11,352 bases of DNA from an uncultured Myxococcales bacterium (GTDB lineage Bacteria; Myxococcota_A; UBA9042): NCBI GenBank assembly GCA_937915965.1, contig CALGHC010000679.1:1-11352 (forward strand), given 5' to 3'. The first letter of the stretch is position 1. The number at the start of each line of letters is the position of its first letter. Below are positions 1 through 8,097 of this stretch, piece by piece. Under the pieces are notes generated by a model. The model made no database searches and was not told the origin of the DNA. It saw only the letters and a program-made list of their open reading frames with translations. Both the position numbers and the translations under genes were made by a program.

Positions 1-2896
1 GAACCTGATCCGAGCTGCGGTTCAGCAGACTGTTGCCGCTGGCGGCCGTCGCGACGCGGGCGCCGGCCTGCGAGCCCTGCAGCATCAGGCCGTAGGCGTT
101 GCCGGTGACGTAGTTGTGGGACACCTCGGCGTCCAGGCACGCGTCGATCAGCACGCCGGCCCGGGCGTTGCCGACCAGGACTGACCGGCGGATCTCCACC
201 CTTGGCGCGCCCAACGCGGTGAGGCCGTCGCCGAAGGGGAGGAGCTCCTCTTCGCCGCGCCGCACCATGGCGCCGGAGCGCGTCTCGGTGAAGACGCTGC
301 CGTCGACCCGCACCGTCGCGAACTCGACCAAGACGGCGGCGGTGCGGTTTCCGGAGAGCCGCGCTGAGACGAGCGTCACCTCAGCGGCGTCGACGCCAGC
401 GATGCCGACGCCGTGCTGGCCGAAGGCGTCAAGTTCGGTGTCCTCGACGGTGGTGCCGGTCAGCTTCAGACGCGAGCCGGGGCCGGCCGCGAGCATGGCG
501 ACGTAGTGGTGACCGGCGAGCCGCGAGCCAGAAAACCACATCTCGGCGCCGCCGGCGACGAGGCCACCCGCGCCCAGGTAGGCCGATACCGGCACCGCCC
601 CCGGCCCGAGGACCAGCAAGCCGGTGCCGTGCAGGCGGCTGGTGGCGCCGGTGACCTGGAGGTTCGACCAGCGGCTGGCCGAGACGCGCGCGCCGGTCAG
701 CCGCACGAGGCAGCCGTCCTTCACCACCACGCCGACCCCGGTCGGGCCGGCCGCATCCTGGCCGGCGGTCGCGTCGATGATCAGCTCCGAAGCGACCACC
801 TGCGTACCGGACGAGATGCAGCTGAGCCCCGACACGGCAGCGGCCGAGATGCGCCCGCGCGTCAGGGCGATATGCGCGCCGTCGCCGACGATCACGCCGG
901 AGCCCGAGACGACGTTCCCCGTCCGCAAGGGGCAGTTGTCCACCGTGAGGTCGCTGCCGTCGATGGTCGTGCCTGAGCCCACGGCCATCAGCCCCACCTC
1001 GCAGCCGCTCACCCGGACCCCCTCGAACACCAACGCTCCCTGCAGCAGCACGTTCGCGCCGATCCCGCCGCCTTCGCCGGGCGAAGCCTTGCTGTCGTCG
1101 ATGAGCAGGTCGCGGGCCTCGAGCAACGAGCCGGCGCCGCCGACCGTGACCCCAGAGTCGATGCTGCGCGAGATGCGCGAGGCGACGACGGAAGCATGAG
1201 CGCCGCCTTCGACCGCGACGCCGATACCGCCGGAGGGGTGGGCGGTCTCGAGGAGGGTATCCTCGATGCGCACTCCGACCAGGCTCGCGTCGCTGCCGGG
1301 CCCCTGCGACAGGACCGACATCAGACGGTTGCGGGCGAGCACACAGCCGGCCAGCCGGGCATCGCCGCCGTTGACCGCCAACAAGCCATAGCCAAGGATC
1401 CCCTGGGAAGCCTCGCCGTGCGTGTCGGCGATGTGGACTCCGCGGGCGGCGGCCAACGTGCCCGCGCCTGATACGCGCATGCCCACCTCGCGGTTGTCCG
1501 ACAGGGCGACGCGCTCGAGCGTGGCGACGGCTCCTGCGGTGATGTCCAGACCGCGCCCGTAGGCGAGATCGGAAGCGCGCGGACCGGTGGCGTCGACGAC
1601 CAGCTCGCTACCGGCCAGCGTCGTCCCGGCGCCCTGCGCGATCAGTCCCACGAAGCGATTCGCCGAGATCCGCAGCTGATCCACGTCGAGGTGAGCCCCC
1701 TTTGAGACCTCGACGCCATGACCAAAGCCGCCACTGGGCGCGGGGGCCGTCTCGTCGACGACGCTGCGACGCAGGGCCAGACGGGTGACGCCGCCAGAGG
1801 CGTAGACGCCCGCTGTGGTCGAGGCATGGACCCACACCCGCTCGAGCTCGAGGTCCGCGCCGCTGGCGACCTGCACGCCGATCCCGGCTCCGCCGATGCG
1901 CAGGCCGCTGACCTTCAAGCCGATCGCCCCCTTGCCGGCGACTGTGAGGGAGGGCGATCCGGACGGGCTGACCAACGCCACCTGGGCGGCGCAGCGACCC
2001 GCCAGCGTCAGCGGCTTGGTGAGCGCGACCGCGCCGGTGTAGGTGCCCGCGCCGACGGCGATGAAGGCGCCGGGCGGGGCGGCAGCGACCGCCGCGCCGA
2101 TGGTCTGGAAGGGAGACGCGAGCGTGCCAGCTCCACCCGCCGGCGCGCTCGCCAGGACGTAGAGGGCGCCAACAGGAGCGACCGGGAAGGCCCCGTCGCC
2201 ACAATCGTCCGGGTCGGCGACGCACGCAGGCCAAAGGGACTGCGAGCCGTCGCTGACGACGGTGAATCCGGGCGGGCAGGTCCAGGGAACGCCAGCCTCG
2301 ACGCAACCGCCGTCGGCCGCGGGAAGCTCTCCGGCAGGACAGCCGTCGACACCCTGCGGACATGCCACCGCCCGGTCCGCCCCGCCGAGGTCGCACCAGG
2401 TCGGTGACTGCGGCGCGGCCAGCTCGGGCAGCGGCCCGGCGGGGTCCGAATCGCCCGCTGGCCCCAACATCGGCCCGGCACGTCTGCACACCGCCTCTGC
2501 GGCCGGTCGCCACCAGCCGGCCGGGCAGCCCCGCCCCTGGTCGAGGTCCTCGGCGCTGCATGCGCCGCCCGGCCCGGGGCAGCTGATCGAGTCGCGCCCG
2601 CACATCGTCCCGGGAGATCCCGCCGCGTCGACGCACCACAAGGGCACGCACGCCGCGGGCTCGGCAAACAGCGTCTGTGCGCACTCAGGCGGCCCGATCG
2701 GCTCGCAGGAGTTGGTCTTGAAGAGGTAGAAGTGGCCGATCGGGCAGCAAGCGCCCGCCGCCGTGATGCGGATCTCCGGGCAATCCGCCAGTCCAGGCGC
2801 GGCGCCGGCGCCGGCGTCGGCGGGGCCGGGCGACGCTTCGCCGCAAGCCGCGAGGACCAGGGCGGAGACGGCGGAGGCGAAGGCGGCGAATCTCAT
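1..2896 (-). CDS. large Cys-rich beta-helix lipoprotein (DUF1565-like), 3' end outside window
   Basis: Open from an ATG at 2896 to the left edge (965 complete codons, no stop). The N-terminus is a short lipoprotein signal with lipobox L-A-A-C and lipid Cys18; Gly follows, with no Asp retention signal, so outer-membrane sorting is likely. Residues 40-235 are Cys-rich, containing CCPIGHFY and GPPECAQ. About 242-300 resembles DUF1565 (spaced as ...SPFQTIGAAV...GTYTG...). From about 300 a right-handed beta-helix follows with a 55-residue super-period: anchor positions 381, 435, 490, 545, 600, 653, 708, 763, 818 and 870, typically read as L-x-V-D-x-T. It is a paralogue of the gene at 3538-6813; by comparison about 15 C-terminal residues are missing. 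The start is fixed by the signal peptide and the lack of upstream in-frame starts, although no strong ribosome binding site is visible. Role unknown; a surface adhesin, matrix or carbohydrate-binding protein is plausible. Confidence 0.9.
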   Translation of the reverse strand, partial: MRFAAFASAVSALVLAACGEASPGPADAGAGAAPGLADCPEIRITAAGACCPIGHFYLFKTNSCEPIGPPECAQTLFAEPAACVPLWCVDAAGSPGTMCGRDSISCPGPGGACSAEDLDQGRGCPAGWWRPAAEAVCRRAGPMLGPAGDSDPAGPLPELAAPQSPTWCDLGGADRAVACPQGVDGCPAGELPAADGGCVEAGVPWTCPPGFTVVSDGSQSLWPACVADPDDCGDGAFPVAPVGALYVLASAPAGGAGTLASPFQTIGAAVAAAPPGAFIAVGAGTYTGAVALTKPLTLAGRCAAQVALVSPSGSPSLTVAGKGAIGLKVSGLRIGGAGIGVQVASGADLELERVWVHASTTAGVYASGGVTRLALRRSVVDETAPAPSGGFGHGVEVSKGAHLDVDQLRISANRFVGLIAQGAGTTLAGSELVVDATGPRASDLAYGRGLDITAGAVATLERVALSDNREVGMRVSGAGTLAAARGVHIADTHGEASQGILGYGLLAVNGGDARLAGCVLARNRLMSVLSQGPGSDASLVGVRIEDTLLETAHPSGGIGVAVEGGAHASVVASRISRSIDSGVTVGGAGSLLEARDLLIDDSKASPGEGGGIGANVLLQGALVFEGVRVSGCEVGLMAVGSGTTIDGSDLTVDNCPLRTGNVVSGSGVIVGDGAHIALTRGRISAAAVSGLSCISSGTQVVASELIIDATAGQDAAGPTGVGVVVKDGCLVRLTGARVSASRWSNLQVTGATSRLHGTGLLVLGPGAVPVSAYLGAGGLVAGGAEMWFSGSRLAGHHYVAMLAAGPGSRLKLTGTTVEDTELDAFGQHGVGIAGVDAAEVTLVSARLSGNRTAAVLVEFATVRVDGSVFTETRSGAMVRRGEEELLPFGDGLTALGAPRVEIRRSVLVGNARAGVLIDACLDAEVSHNYVTGNAYGLMLQGSQAGARVATAASGNSLLNRSSDQV

Positions 2897-3260
2897 TGCG
2901 GTGGTACGCGAGGTAGAGCTGGCCCGAGGCAAATTCGGGCGAGGCTGATCCAGGCTGGGCGAGGCTGGGCGAGGCTGGGCGAGGCTGATCGAGGCTGGGC
3001 GGGGCTGGTCGAGGCCGGTCGAGTTGGCGCAGGGAGGCCGCGGAAACTGCGAAACGGCTGTGGAAGAGACCATTCCTACCCGACAGCGGCCAATCTCGCC
3101 ACCGTCGACGCGCCGAACCGCGCGCGCGGGCGCAATCAAACCGACCCTGTCGCAGATTCGGAAGCGGAGACGACTGCTTTCGTTCGCCGTCTTGTGGCCC
3201 GCGCTCGGCGGTGATAGTGGTTGCTCAGACGAATGCCGGTCTTTCGGGCCGGAGGATGCC
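2897..3260. other. divergent spacer between the partial lipoprotein gene and the small lipoprotein gene
   Basis: This 364-base gap separates two divergent starts, so promoters for both genes must lie here. It holds the eight-copy 10-bp array at 2941-3020 and otherwise unstructured GC-rich DNA. Open frames crossing it have low-complexity, Arg/Gly-rich translations that follow the repeat, with no recognisable domain. I see no convincing -35/-10 pair. Confidence 0.7.
2941..3020. repeat. 10-bp tandem repeat, eight copies
   Basis: Eight consecutive decamers with consensus GAGGCTGGGC; variants end in GATC or GGTC, and the last units read GGGGCTGGTC and GAGGCCGGTC. Register is exact, with no indels. 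The array starts 45 bases upstream of the ATG at 2896. A 10-bp unit is close to one helical turn, so each copy faces the same side of the DNA. It could be a phased protein-binding or curvature element, or slippage-derived DNA. Confidence 0.95.
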
Positions 3261-3512
3261 ATGCGTATCTGGTTGACCGCTCTGCTGCTCTCCCTCGCCC
3301 TGGTTGGCTGCGCTTCGGCCGAGATCGGCGACGAATGCGACACCCCCGGCGACGCCGACGCCTGCGTCGACGGCGCGATCTGCACCAACAGCAGCGACGG
3401 CAACGTGTGCCGCAAGTCGTGCACCAACGACGACGCATGCGGCGCCGACGAAGAGTGCAATGGCATCAGCGGCAGCACGACCAAGAGCTGTCAGCCCAAG
3501 AAGGTCAAGTAG
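3261..3512 (+). CDS. small Cys-rich lipoprotein
   Basis: This encodes 83 residues. A GGAGG ribosome binding site at 3251-3255 lies 5 bases before the ATG. Residues 1-16 form a signal peptide (MRIW then a Leu/Ala core) ending in lipobox L-V-G-C with Cys17; Ala follows, which fits outer-membrane sorting. The mature part has eight cysteines (26, 35, 41, 50, 54, 60, 66, 77) spaced in an EGF- or follistatin-like way with many Asp, Asn and Gly, ending in a Lys-rich tail. Small secreted proteins of this C-x(5-9)-C style are common in Myxococcota; this family link is from memory, not a search. It lies on the opposite strand between two giant lipoprotein paralogues and converges with the one at 3538, with 25 bases between stops. 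Function unknown; four disulphides are likely. Confidence 0.82.
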   Translation: MRIWLTALLLSLALVGCASAEIGDECDTPGDADACVDGAICTNSSDGNVCRKSCTNDDACGADEECNGISGSTTKSCQPKKVK

Positions 3513-3537
3513 CCCGGGCAGTTCTGCCGCCGTCGGA

Positions 3538-6500
3538 TCAGGGCGAGCCCCCCCAATGCGCCGGTTGCGGCGCGGCCGGCAGAGCCAAGCCAACGTCGGC
3601 GGCCTCGGCGAACACGCTGCCGCGAAAGAAGCTGCCACTTGTCGTCAGGGTCGAGGCCCCTTCGTTGACCAGCCCGTATGCACCGCCGCTGGCGGCCGTG
3701 CGTTCGACCCGCACGTCGTCGCTGCTCACTACGGTGACCCCGGCGCGAACGTTGTCTGCGATCAGCAGGCGGTCGATAACCAACGCCGGCGCGCCCATGA
3801 CCAGCAAGCCGTCGGCGACGGCGTCGAATTCACCCGTTGCCCCGCGGGTCGGGTCGAACTCCAGGTGGCTCGCCGGCGCTGTCGCGACGAGCACAGAGTT
3901 GCTTATGGTGCCCGAGGGGTTCCACAGTGTTACCGCGGTCGAGTGGCTGTCTTCGAAACGGCACGATGCGATCAGGAAGGGCTGCGCGGAGGCGAGAAGG
4001 CCAAGGCCCGTGCCCCACTCGCCAGCAGCGTTGGCTAGGGTCTCGCGCACATCCAGGCCGACAAGCCTGAGTTCGGACGGAAAGAAGGCGGCGACTGCCG
4101 CCTCGCGGGTCGAGACAACACGCCCGCCTGAGAGGGCGAGGCCGGCTCCGGACTCGAGGTAGACGCCGATGCCAGCGCCGCTGCCCTGGCCAGCGACGTC
4201 ACGTGTGTGGTCCACGAGTATCCCGGAAGCCGCGACGTTCGTCTGCGCGCCGTCGCCAGCGATACCCACATGCGCCCCAGTGACACGGACCCCGTCGAGG
4301 ATCGCTTGCGCGCCGCCGGTGACGCGGATGCCGATGGCTGGATCGCTATTCCCACCCGCCTCGCCGACGTCGATCGCCACCCGCCGCAGGCGAACCGTCG
4401 TGGCCGGAAGCTGGGCGACAACACCGCGCGAGTGGTTGCCGAGGACGCGGACATCCGTCAGCGTTGCGCCGCCGCCGTCGCCCACCAAGATGGCGGTGTG
4501 GCCGGTCCCCTTGCTGCCCTGCCCCGGCGTGCCATCGACCACCAGGCGGTTCGCGATCGCCCCAGCGCCGGCACCAACGCTGAGTCCGATGTCAGCGTTG
4601 TCGATCAGGTAGGCATCCTTCATGGCGAGGAAAGCGCCGACCTGGACGATGACACCGCGACCGTGCCCGCCGTCGCTCTTCTGTGGCAGGGTGCCGTCGA
4701 CGACCAGCGCGTCTGCCGTCGCCTTGGTCCCCGGGCCCTCAACGAAGAGCCCGGCGGTCAGGTTTCCCGCCAAGCGACCGCCGCTGAGTTTGACGACCGC
4801 GCCCTTGTTGGCGACGACGCCGGTGCCCACGGCGAGGTCGACCAGGCGCGGCAGCGTGCCATCCACCAGCACCGCGGTGGCGTTCACCTCGGCCCCGCTA
4901 CCGGTGACATACAACCCAGCGCTGCGGTTCTGGGACAGCCGGGCCTCCTTGACGGTCAGGCGGGCGCCAGCGCCCACCATGGTCCCATAGCCGTCGGCCA
5001 TGGTGGTGAGCCGAGGAGAGGTGTGATCGATGATCAGCCGCTCGGCCGCCACGTCAGAGACGCTGCCATCGAGGGCCGTGCCTTCCGCGAACGCAACAAG
5101 ACCGCAGGTTCGGTTCGCCGACAGCCTGGTCTCAACCACCGTGACCTTGGCGCGATTCTGAACGGCGATGCCGATGCCCAGGTCCAAGTTGTCTTCCTGT
5201 GGCCTCGTCAGATCCACCAGCGTACGTGTCACCTCCACGATGGTTCCGGGGTCGGAGAATCGCAGCGCGATGCCACGATTGCCCTGCACCCGCGCGCTGG
5301 TCAGCGACAGACTCGAGCCCACCGCCACGCTGGCGCCGTATCCGTACGCCTGGTCGCTCTCCTGGGGCAAAGTGCCGTCGATCAGGACTCGCAGCGCCGT
5401 CACGTCGGACCCGCCGAGGAAGTTGAGGCCCAAGAAGCGATTACGGCTCACGCGCACGTCGGTCAGCGTGAGCCGGGCCGCGCCCCCTGCCTCGACTCCG
5501 GTGCCGAAGTTGCCGTCCTCCGCCCGCGGCAGCGTGCCCTGGATGACCATCGAGCGCGCGTCGACCACGGTCCCCTCGCCTGAGACGCCGAGACCCACAG
5601 ATCGGACGCCGTCGATCCACACCCTCTCGAGCGTGACGGGGACCTTGGCAGTGACGTAGACGAACTCGCCCGGTCCGGTGAAACGGATGCCTGTCACGCC
5701 GACGTTGCCCTGTCCCGCACCCGCGTTGATCTCCGAGACGTAGGCCCCCGCCGGCCCGGCCACCGTCACCATGGCGGCACACCGCCCTCGCAGCGTCAGC
5801 GCCTTGTCGATGACCAGAGACTCCGTGTACGTGCCGGCCGCGACCGCGATGGTCCCCAGGGCTGGAGCTTGCGCCAACGCAGCCGCGATGGTCCGCAGCG
5901 GCGCGTCACGCGACCCTGCGGCGCTGTCGTCGCCAGCTGCTCCATCCACGAAGAACACGCCGGGGGCATCCTGCAGAGTCGAGTCGCCATAGGGGTCAGC
6001 GCCACAGTCGAGCGGATCGGCCTTGCACGGCGGCAGGGCGCCCTCGCCCACCTTCGCGGCGGTGTCGACGATGAAACCCGGTGGACAGTAGCGCGACTCC
6101 CAAGGCACACCGACAAGAACACACCGCGCCGGATCCGGCAGCGCACCGCCCGCACCGCGCTCGCACAGCGGCAGCTCAGAGGCGCCGCAGAAGTGCGGCG
6201 TTGCCTGTTCGTTGTCGCGGCAGAAGAAGGTGTCGTCAGCTTCGGGCAGTTCGATCAGCGGCGGCACGCCCGCGGCCACCGCATCGGCCATCGTCGGCGG
6301 CGATGACACGGGCGCCAGCGCGCCCGGATCACCGTCCCAGTCCATGGGCACACCGCTGCCGGCAAAATAGCCGGCCGGCACGCAGGTATCGGGGACCTCA
6401 TGACTCGGCACCATGCCGGCGTCACAGCCGGCGCCGGCAGCGAGCTCCTCCGCCGAGCAGACGCGGCCGATGAACTGGCAGTCGTCGTCGACGACCGGGT

Positions 6501-6813
6501 CACAGGCGCCACCGTCCTCGCCCACGCCGCTCCAGCACCAGCGCGGCCGGCAGGCCAGTGGCGCAGTGAAGATGGACTGCGCGCACTCCGGCGGCCCGAC
6601 GGGGTGACAAGCATCGTCATCGTAGTCGTAGAAGTGCCCAGCCGGGCAGCAGGTGCCGTCGGTCCGGAGTTGCGCTTCGTAGCACGGGGCGCTGCCGGCG
6701 TCGCCCGTGTTGCTGGCCTCTCCCTTGTCCGGTTCGGAGCAAACAGCGAGGACGACCACAAGAGCGACCGCAGGACTGGCTTGTCGCCGAAGACCGCTGC
6801 AACGCTCTCTCAT
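3538..6813 (-). CDS. large Cys-rich beta-helix lipoprotein (DUF1565-like)
   Basis: This encodes 1091 residues. The ATG at 6813 is chosen because GAGGG (plus-strand 6821-6825) lies 7 bases upstream and a signal peptide follows, with lipobox L-A-V-C and Cys25. An upstream in-frame start near 7008 would overlap the neighbouring gene and bury the signal. Residues 44-270 are Cys-rich (CCPAGHFY at 55-62, GPPECAQ at 73-79, many spaced Cys). About 286-345 is DUF1565-like (FFVDGAAGDD...RTIAAAL...GTYTESL). Residues 345-1065 form a right-handed parallel beta-helix with anchors at 425, 479, 534, 596, 651, 706, 760, 815, 868, 923 and 977, read as VDGTLP-x-x-x-D in the best copies. Each unit also carries an N-R-x-x-G-L turn. 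A C-terminal cap (DGL..GAP...N.RAGV) is shared with the paralogue. Such solenoids occur in surface adhesins and polysaccharide-active proteins, but I see no catalytic site. Confidence 0.93.
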   Translation of the reverse strand: MRERCSGLRRQASPAVALVVVLAVCSEPDKGEASNTGDAGSAPCYEAQLRTDGTCCPAGHFYDYDDDACHPVGPPECAQSIFTAPLACRPRWCWSGVGEDGGACDPVVDDDCQFIGRVCSAEELAAGAGCDAGMVPSHEVPDTCVPAGYFAGSGVPMDWDGDPGALAPVSSPPTMADAVAAGVPPLIELPEADDTFFCRDNEQATPHFCGASELPLCERGAGGALPDPARCVLVGVPWESRYCPPGFIVDTAAKVGEGALPPCKADPLDCGADPYGDSTLQDAPGVFFVDGAAGDDSAAGSRDAPLRTIAAALAQAPALGTIAVAAGTYTESLVIDKALTLRGRCAAMVTVAGPAGAYVSEINAGAGQGNVGVTGIRFTGPGEFVYVTAKVPVTLERVWIDGVRSVGLGVSGEGTVVDARSMVIQGTLPRAEDGNFGTGVEAGGAARLTLTDVRVSRNRFLGLNFLGGSDVTALRVLIDGTLPQESDQAYGYGASVAVGSSLSLTSARVQGNRGIALRFSDPGTIVEVTRTLVDLTRPQEDNLDLGIGIAVQNRAKVTVVETRLSANRTCGLVAFAEGTALDGSVSDVAAERLIIDHTSPRLTTMADGYGTMVGAGARLTVKEARLSQNRSAGLYVTGSGAEVNATAVLVDGTLPRLVDLAVGTGVVANKGAVVKLSGGRLAGNLTAGLFVEGPGTKATADALVVDGTLPQKSDGGHGRGVIVQVGAFLAMKDAYLIDNADIGLSVGAGAGAIANRLVVDGTPGQGSKGTGHTAILVGDGGGATLTDVRVLGNHSRGVVAQLPATTVRLRRVAIDVGEAGGNSDPAIGIRVTGGAQAILDGVRVTGAHVGIAGDGAQTNVAASGILVDHTRDVAGQGSGAGIGVYLESGAGLALSGGRVVSTREAAVAAFFPSELRLVGLDVRETLANAAGEWGTGLGLLASAQPFLIASCRFEDSHSTAVTLWNPSGTISNSVLVATAPASHLEFDPTRGATGEFDAVADGLLVMGAPALVIDRLLIADNVRAGVTVVSSDDVRVERTAASGGAYGLVNEGASTLTTSGSFFRGSVFAEAADVGLALPAAPQPAHWGGSP

Positions 6814-6967
6814 CGCCGGGCCCTCGTTGGTGATCTCGTCGCGCGCCTGGCACGCCTTGCCATCGACGCGGTCCGTTGGATGCAGACAGGCGGATCGGCG
6901 ACCCAAGTCCCTGTGGTCCGGCAAGATCCAATAAGGCAACGAACTATCGGTGTTTAGGCCGAGAAAC

Positions 6968-7783
6968 TCAAGGCCGGCGACCAATACCAACCAGCGCCTC
7001 GGACTCAAGCACAGCTGGCAGCGGCGGCAAGGTCGAGCGCAGGGTCGCTAGCACGACTGCCTCGACGCCTTGCCAGCTCGCCGCGCCCATCGAGGCCCGC
7101 AGCAGCTTGATCGGCGCACCGCCCTGCTCAAAGTAGCGCCAGAGGGTCTCCGCGGAGCGCACGTCGCGGCCGTGTCGTATCGCGCGCACCTCGACGTCGA
7201 CGAGGCCGGCGGCGGTCAGGGCAGCGCCAACGTGGGCTGCGGTGTCGAGGGGCACAGCCGGTGGCGGCGGTGACAGCCCGGGCAGCGCGGCGGTCAGCGC
7301 GCCGACGATCTGCTGCATCATCGGCGAGCGCTCCGGGTGTGCCCACGTCGCCACCACGGCGCGCCCGCCAGGGGCGAGGACCCGGACCAGCTCGCTCAGG
7401 CCTCGGCGCGGGTCAGCAAAGAACATCAGGCCGAACATGCAGAACGCCGCATCGAATTGGCCATCGTCGAAGCCAAGGGCCTGTCCGTCCATCACCCGGG
7501 CGTGCACATTGTCGACCCCTTCAGTCGTCAGGCGCTTCTGCAGACGCGCCACCATCTCGGTCGCGAAGTCGACGGCATCGACCCGTGCTACGCGCGGCGC
7601 CAGCTGCAGCGTGCATGTGCCCGGGCCGCAGGCCACGTCGAGCACGACGGCGTCTGGCGCGGGATTCAAGAGCTCGATTGCGTCCGCGCTATAGGGAGCC
7701 AGTTCAAGCGCGACCTCGGCGGTGTAGGCGTCGGCGACGTCGTTCCACGGGGCGGGTGTCGCGATGGCGCGGGTCTGGGTCAC
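6968..7783 (-). CDS. class I SAM-dependent methyltransferase (UbiE/Methyltransf_11-like)
   Basis: This encodes 271 residues from a GTG start, chosen because AAGGAG lies exactly 5 bases upstream and the family's N-terminal pattern (W-N-x-V-A-D-A-Y, residues 13-20) follows directly. The Rossmann methyltransferase fold is clear: motif I VLDVACGPG at 47-55 (SAM-binding Gly loop), an acidic residue in VDAVDFA (about 72) for the ribose, MDGQALGFDDGQFD at 98-111, and LAPGGRAVVATW at 136-147. The fold continues to about residue 205, followed by a helical C-terminal part. It would be cytoplasmic. The methyl acceptor cannot be read from the sequence; relatives act on quinones, lipids or small molecules. 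It lies downstream of the U32 gene on the same strand. The same frame stays open well upstream of the GTG, but that translation is low-complexity and not methyltransferase-like. Confidence 0.93.
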   Translation of the reverse strand: MTQTRAIATPAPWNDVADAYTAEVALELAPYSADAIELLNPAPDAVVLDVACGPGTCTLQLAPRVARVDAVDFATEMVARLQKRLTTEGVDNVHARVMDGQALGFDDGQFDAAFCMFGLMFFADPRRGLSELVRVLAPGGRAVVATWAHPERSPMMQQIVGALTAALPGLSPPPPAVPLDTAAHVGAALTAAGLVDVEVRAIRHGRDVRSAETLWRYFEQGGAPIKLLRASMGAASWQGVEAVVLATLRSTLPPLPAVLESEALVGIGRRP

Positions 7784-7833
7784 GGTGGCTCCTTGACGCC
7801 GGTGGCTCCTCGGCGCCGGGCGGCTCCTTGATT
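7783..7833. repeat. 17-bp tandem repeat carrying the ribosome binding site, about 2.8 copies
   Basis: Copy 1 at 7783-7799 is cggtggctccttgacgc; copy 2 at 7800-7816 is cggtggctcctcggcgc; a third, diverged copy with one extra base follows from 7817 (gggcggctccttgatt core). On the minus strand each copy supplies an A/G-GGAGCC motif, and the copy nearest the gene is the functional ribosome binding site. Confidence 0.85.
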
Positions 7834-8087
7834 CGTCTGCAGCTGCCCGGCTTGTCGACCGCCTGGACCGCCGCGATCCGAACGGTTTCGCAGACACAGG
7901 CCTCCAGGATCTGCTGTCCCGCCGCCGCGTTCGCGCTGCTGGGCGGCCTTCCTGGCTGAGGGAAGTCGCTCTGTGGCGCGGTTGCGCACATGGCGCGATT
8001 GTTCTCACTGCGACGTGGGATTGCTGTGGTCGAGCGCTCACACACGCGGTCGCCGGGTGCCGACCAACGTGTTGACCAACGCGTCGA
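7784..8087. other. spacer between U32 gene and downstream methyltransferase gene
   Basis: This 304-base gap holds the 17-bp repeat at its left end and a 12-bp repeat at its right end. Minus-strand open frames cross it (for example 7704-8045) with runs rich in Arg and Pro and no recognisable domain. I see no gene, terminator hairpin or good promoter. A gap this long makes a tight operon doubtful. Confidence 0.6.
7789..7794 (-). promoter_or_regulatory. ribosome binding site AAGGAG fixing a GTG start
   Basis: Reading the minus strand, AAGGAG is followed by CCACC and then GTG at 7783-7781. This near-perfect site decides the methyltransferase start in the absence of an ATG. It lies inside a 17-bp tandem repeat, so the motif is duplicated: AGGAG recurs in copy 2 and CAAGGAG in copy 3. 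Confidence 0.8.
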
Positions 8088-8097
8088 CTAGGGCGTC
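8062..8097. repeat. 12-bp tandem repeat, three copies, spanning a stop codon
   Basis: The units are gaccaacgtgtt (8062-8073), gaccaacgcgtc (8074-8085) and gactagggcgtc (8086-8097). The third includes the complement of the TAG stop of the U32 gene (8088-8090). In one minus-strand frame the repeat reads DALVDALVNTLV, but that is not the frame of the U32 gene. Confidence 0.8.

Noticed and set aside
3136..3438. Arg-rich open frame opposite the small lipoprotein gene
   Set aside because: It is the shadow of a GC-rich gene; the translation is a run of Arg and Cys with no domain, and the plus-strand frame has a ribosome binding site and signal peptide.
3513..3537. Possible terminator between convergent stops (ggca-gttc-tgcc)
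   Set aside because: The stem is only 4-5 base pairs and there is no T-run on either side.
6814..7008. In-frame N-terminal extension of the complete beta-helix lipoprotein
   Set aside because: It would overlap the methyltransferase gene and place the lipoprotein signal 65 residues inside the protein; the ATG at 6813 has a ribosome binding site.
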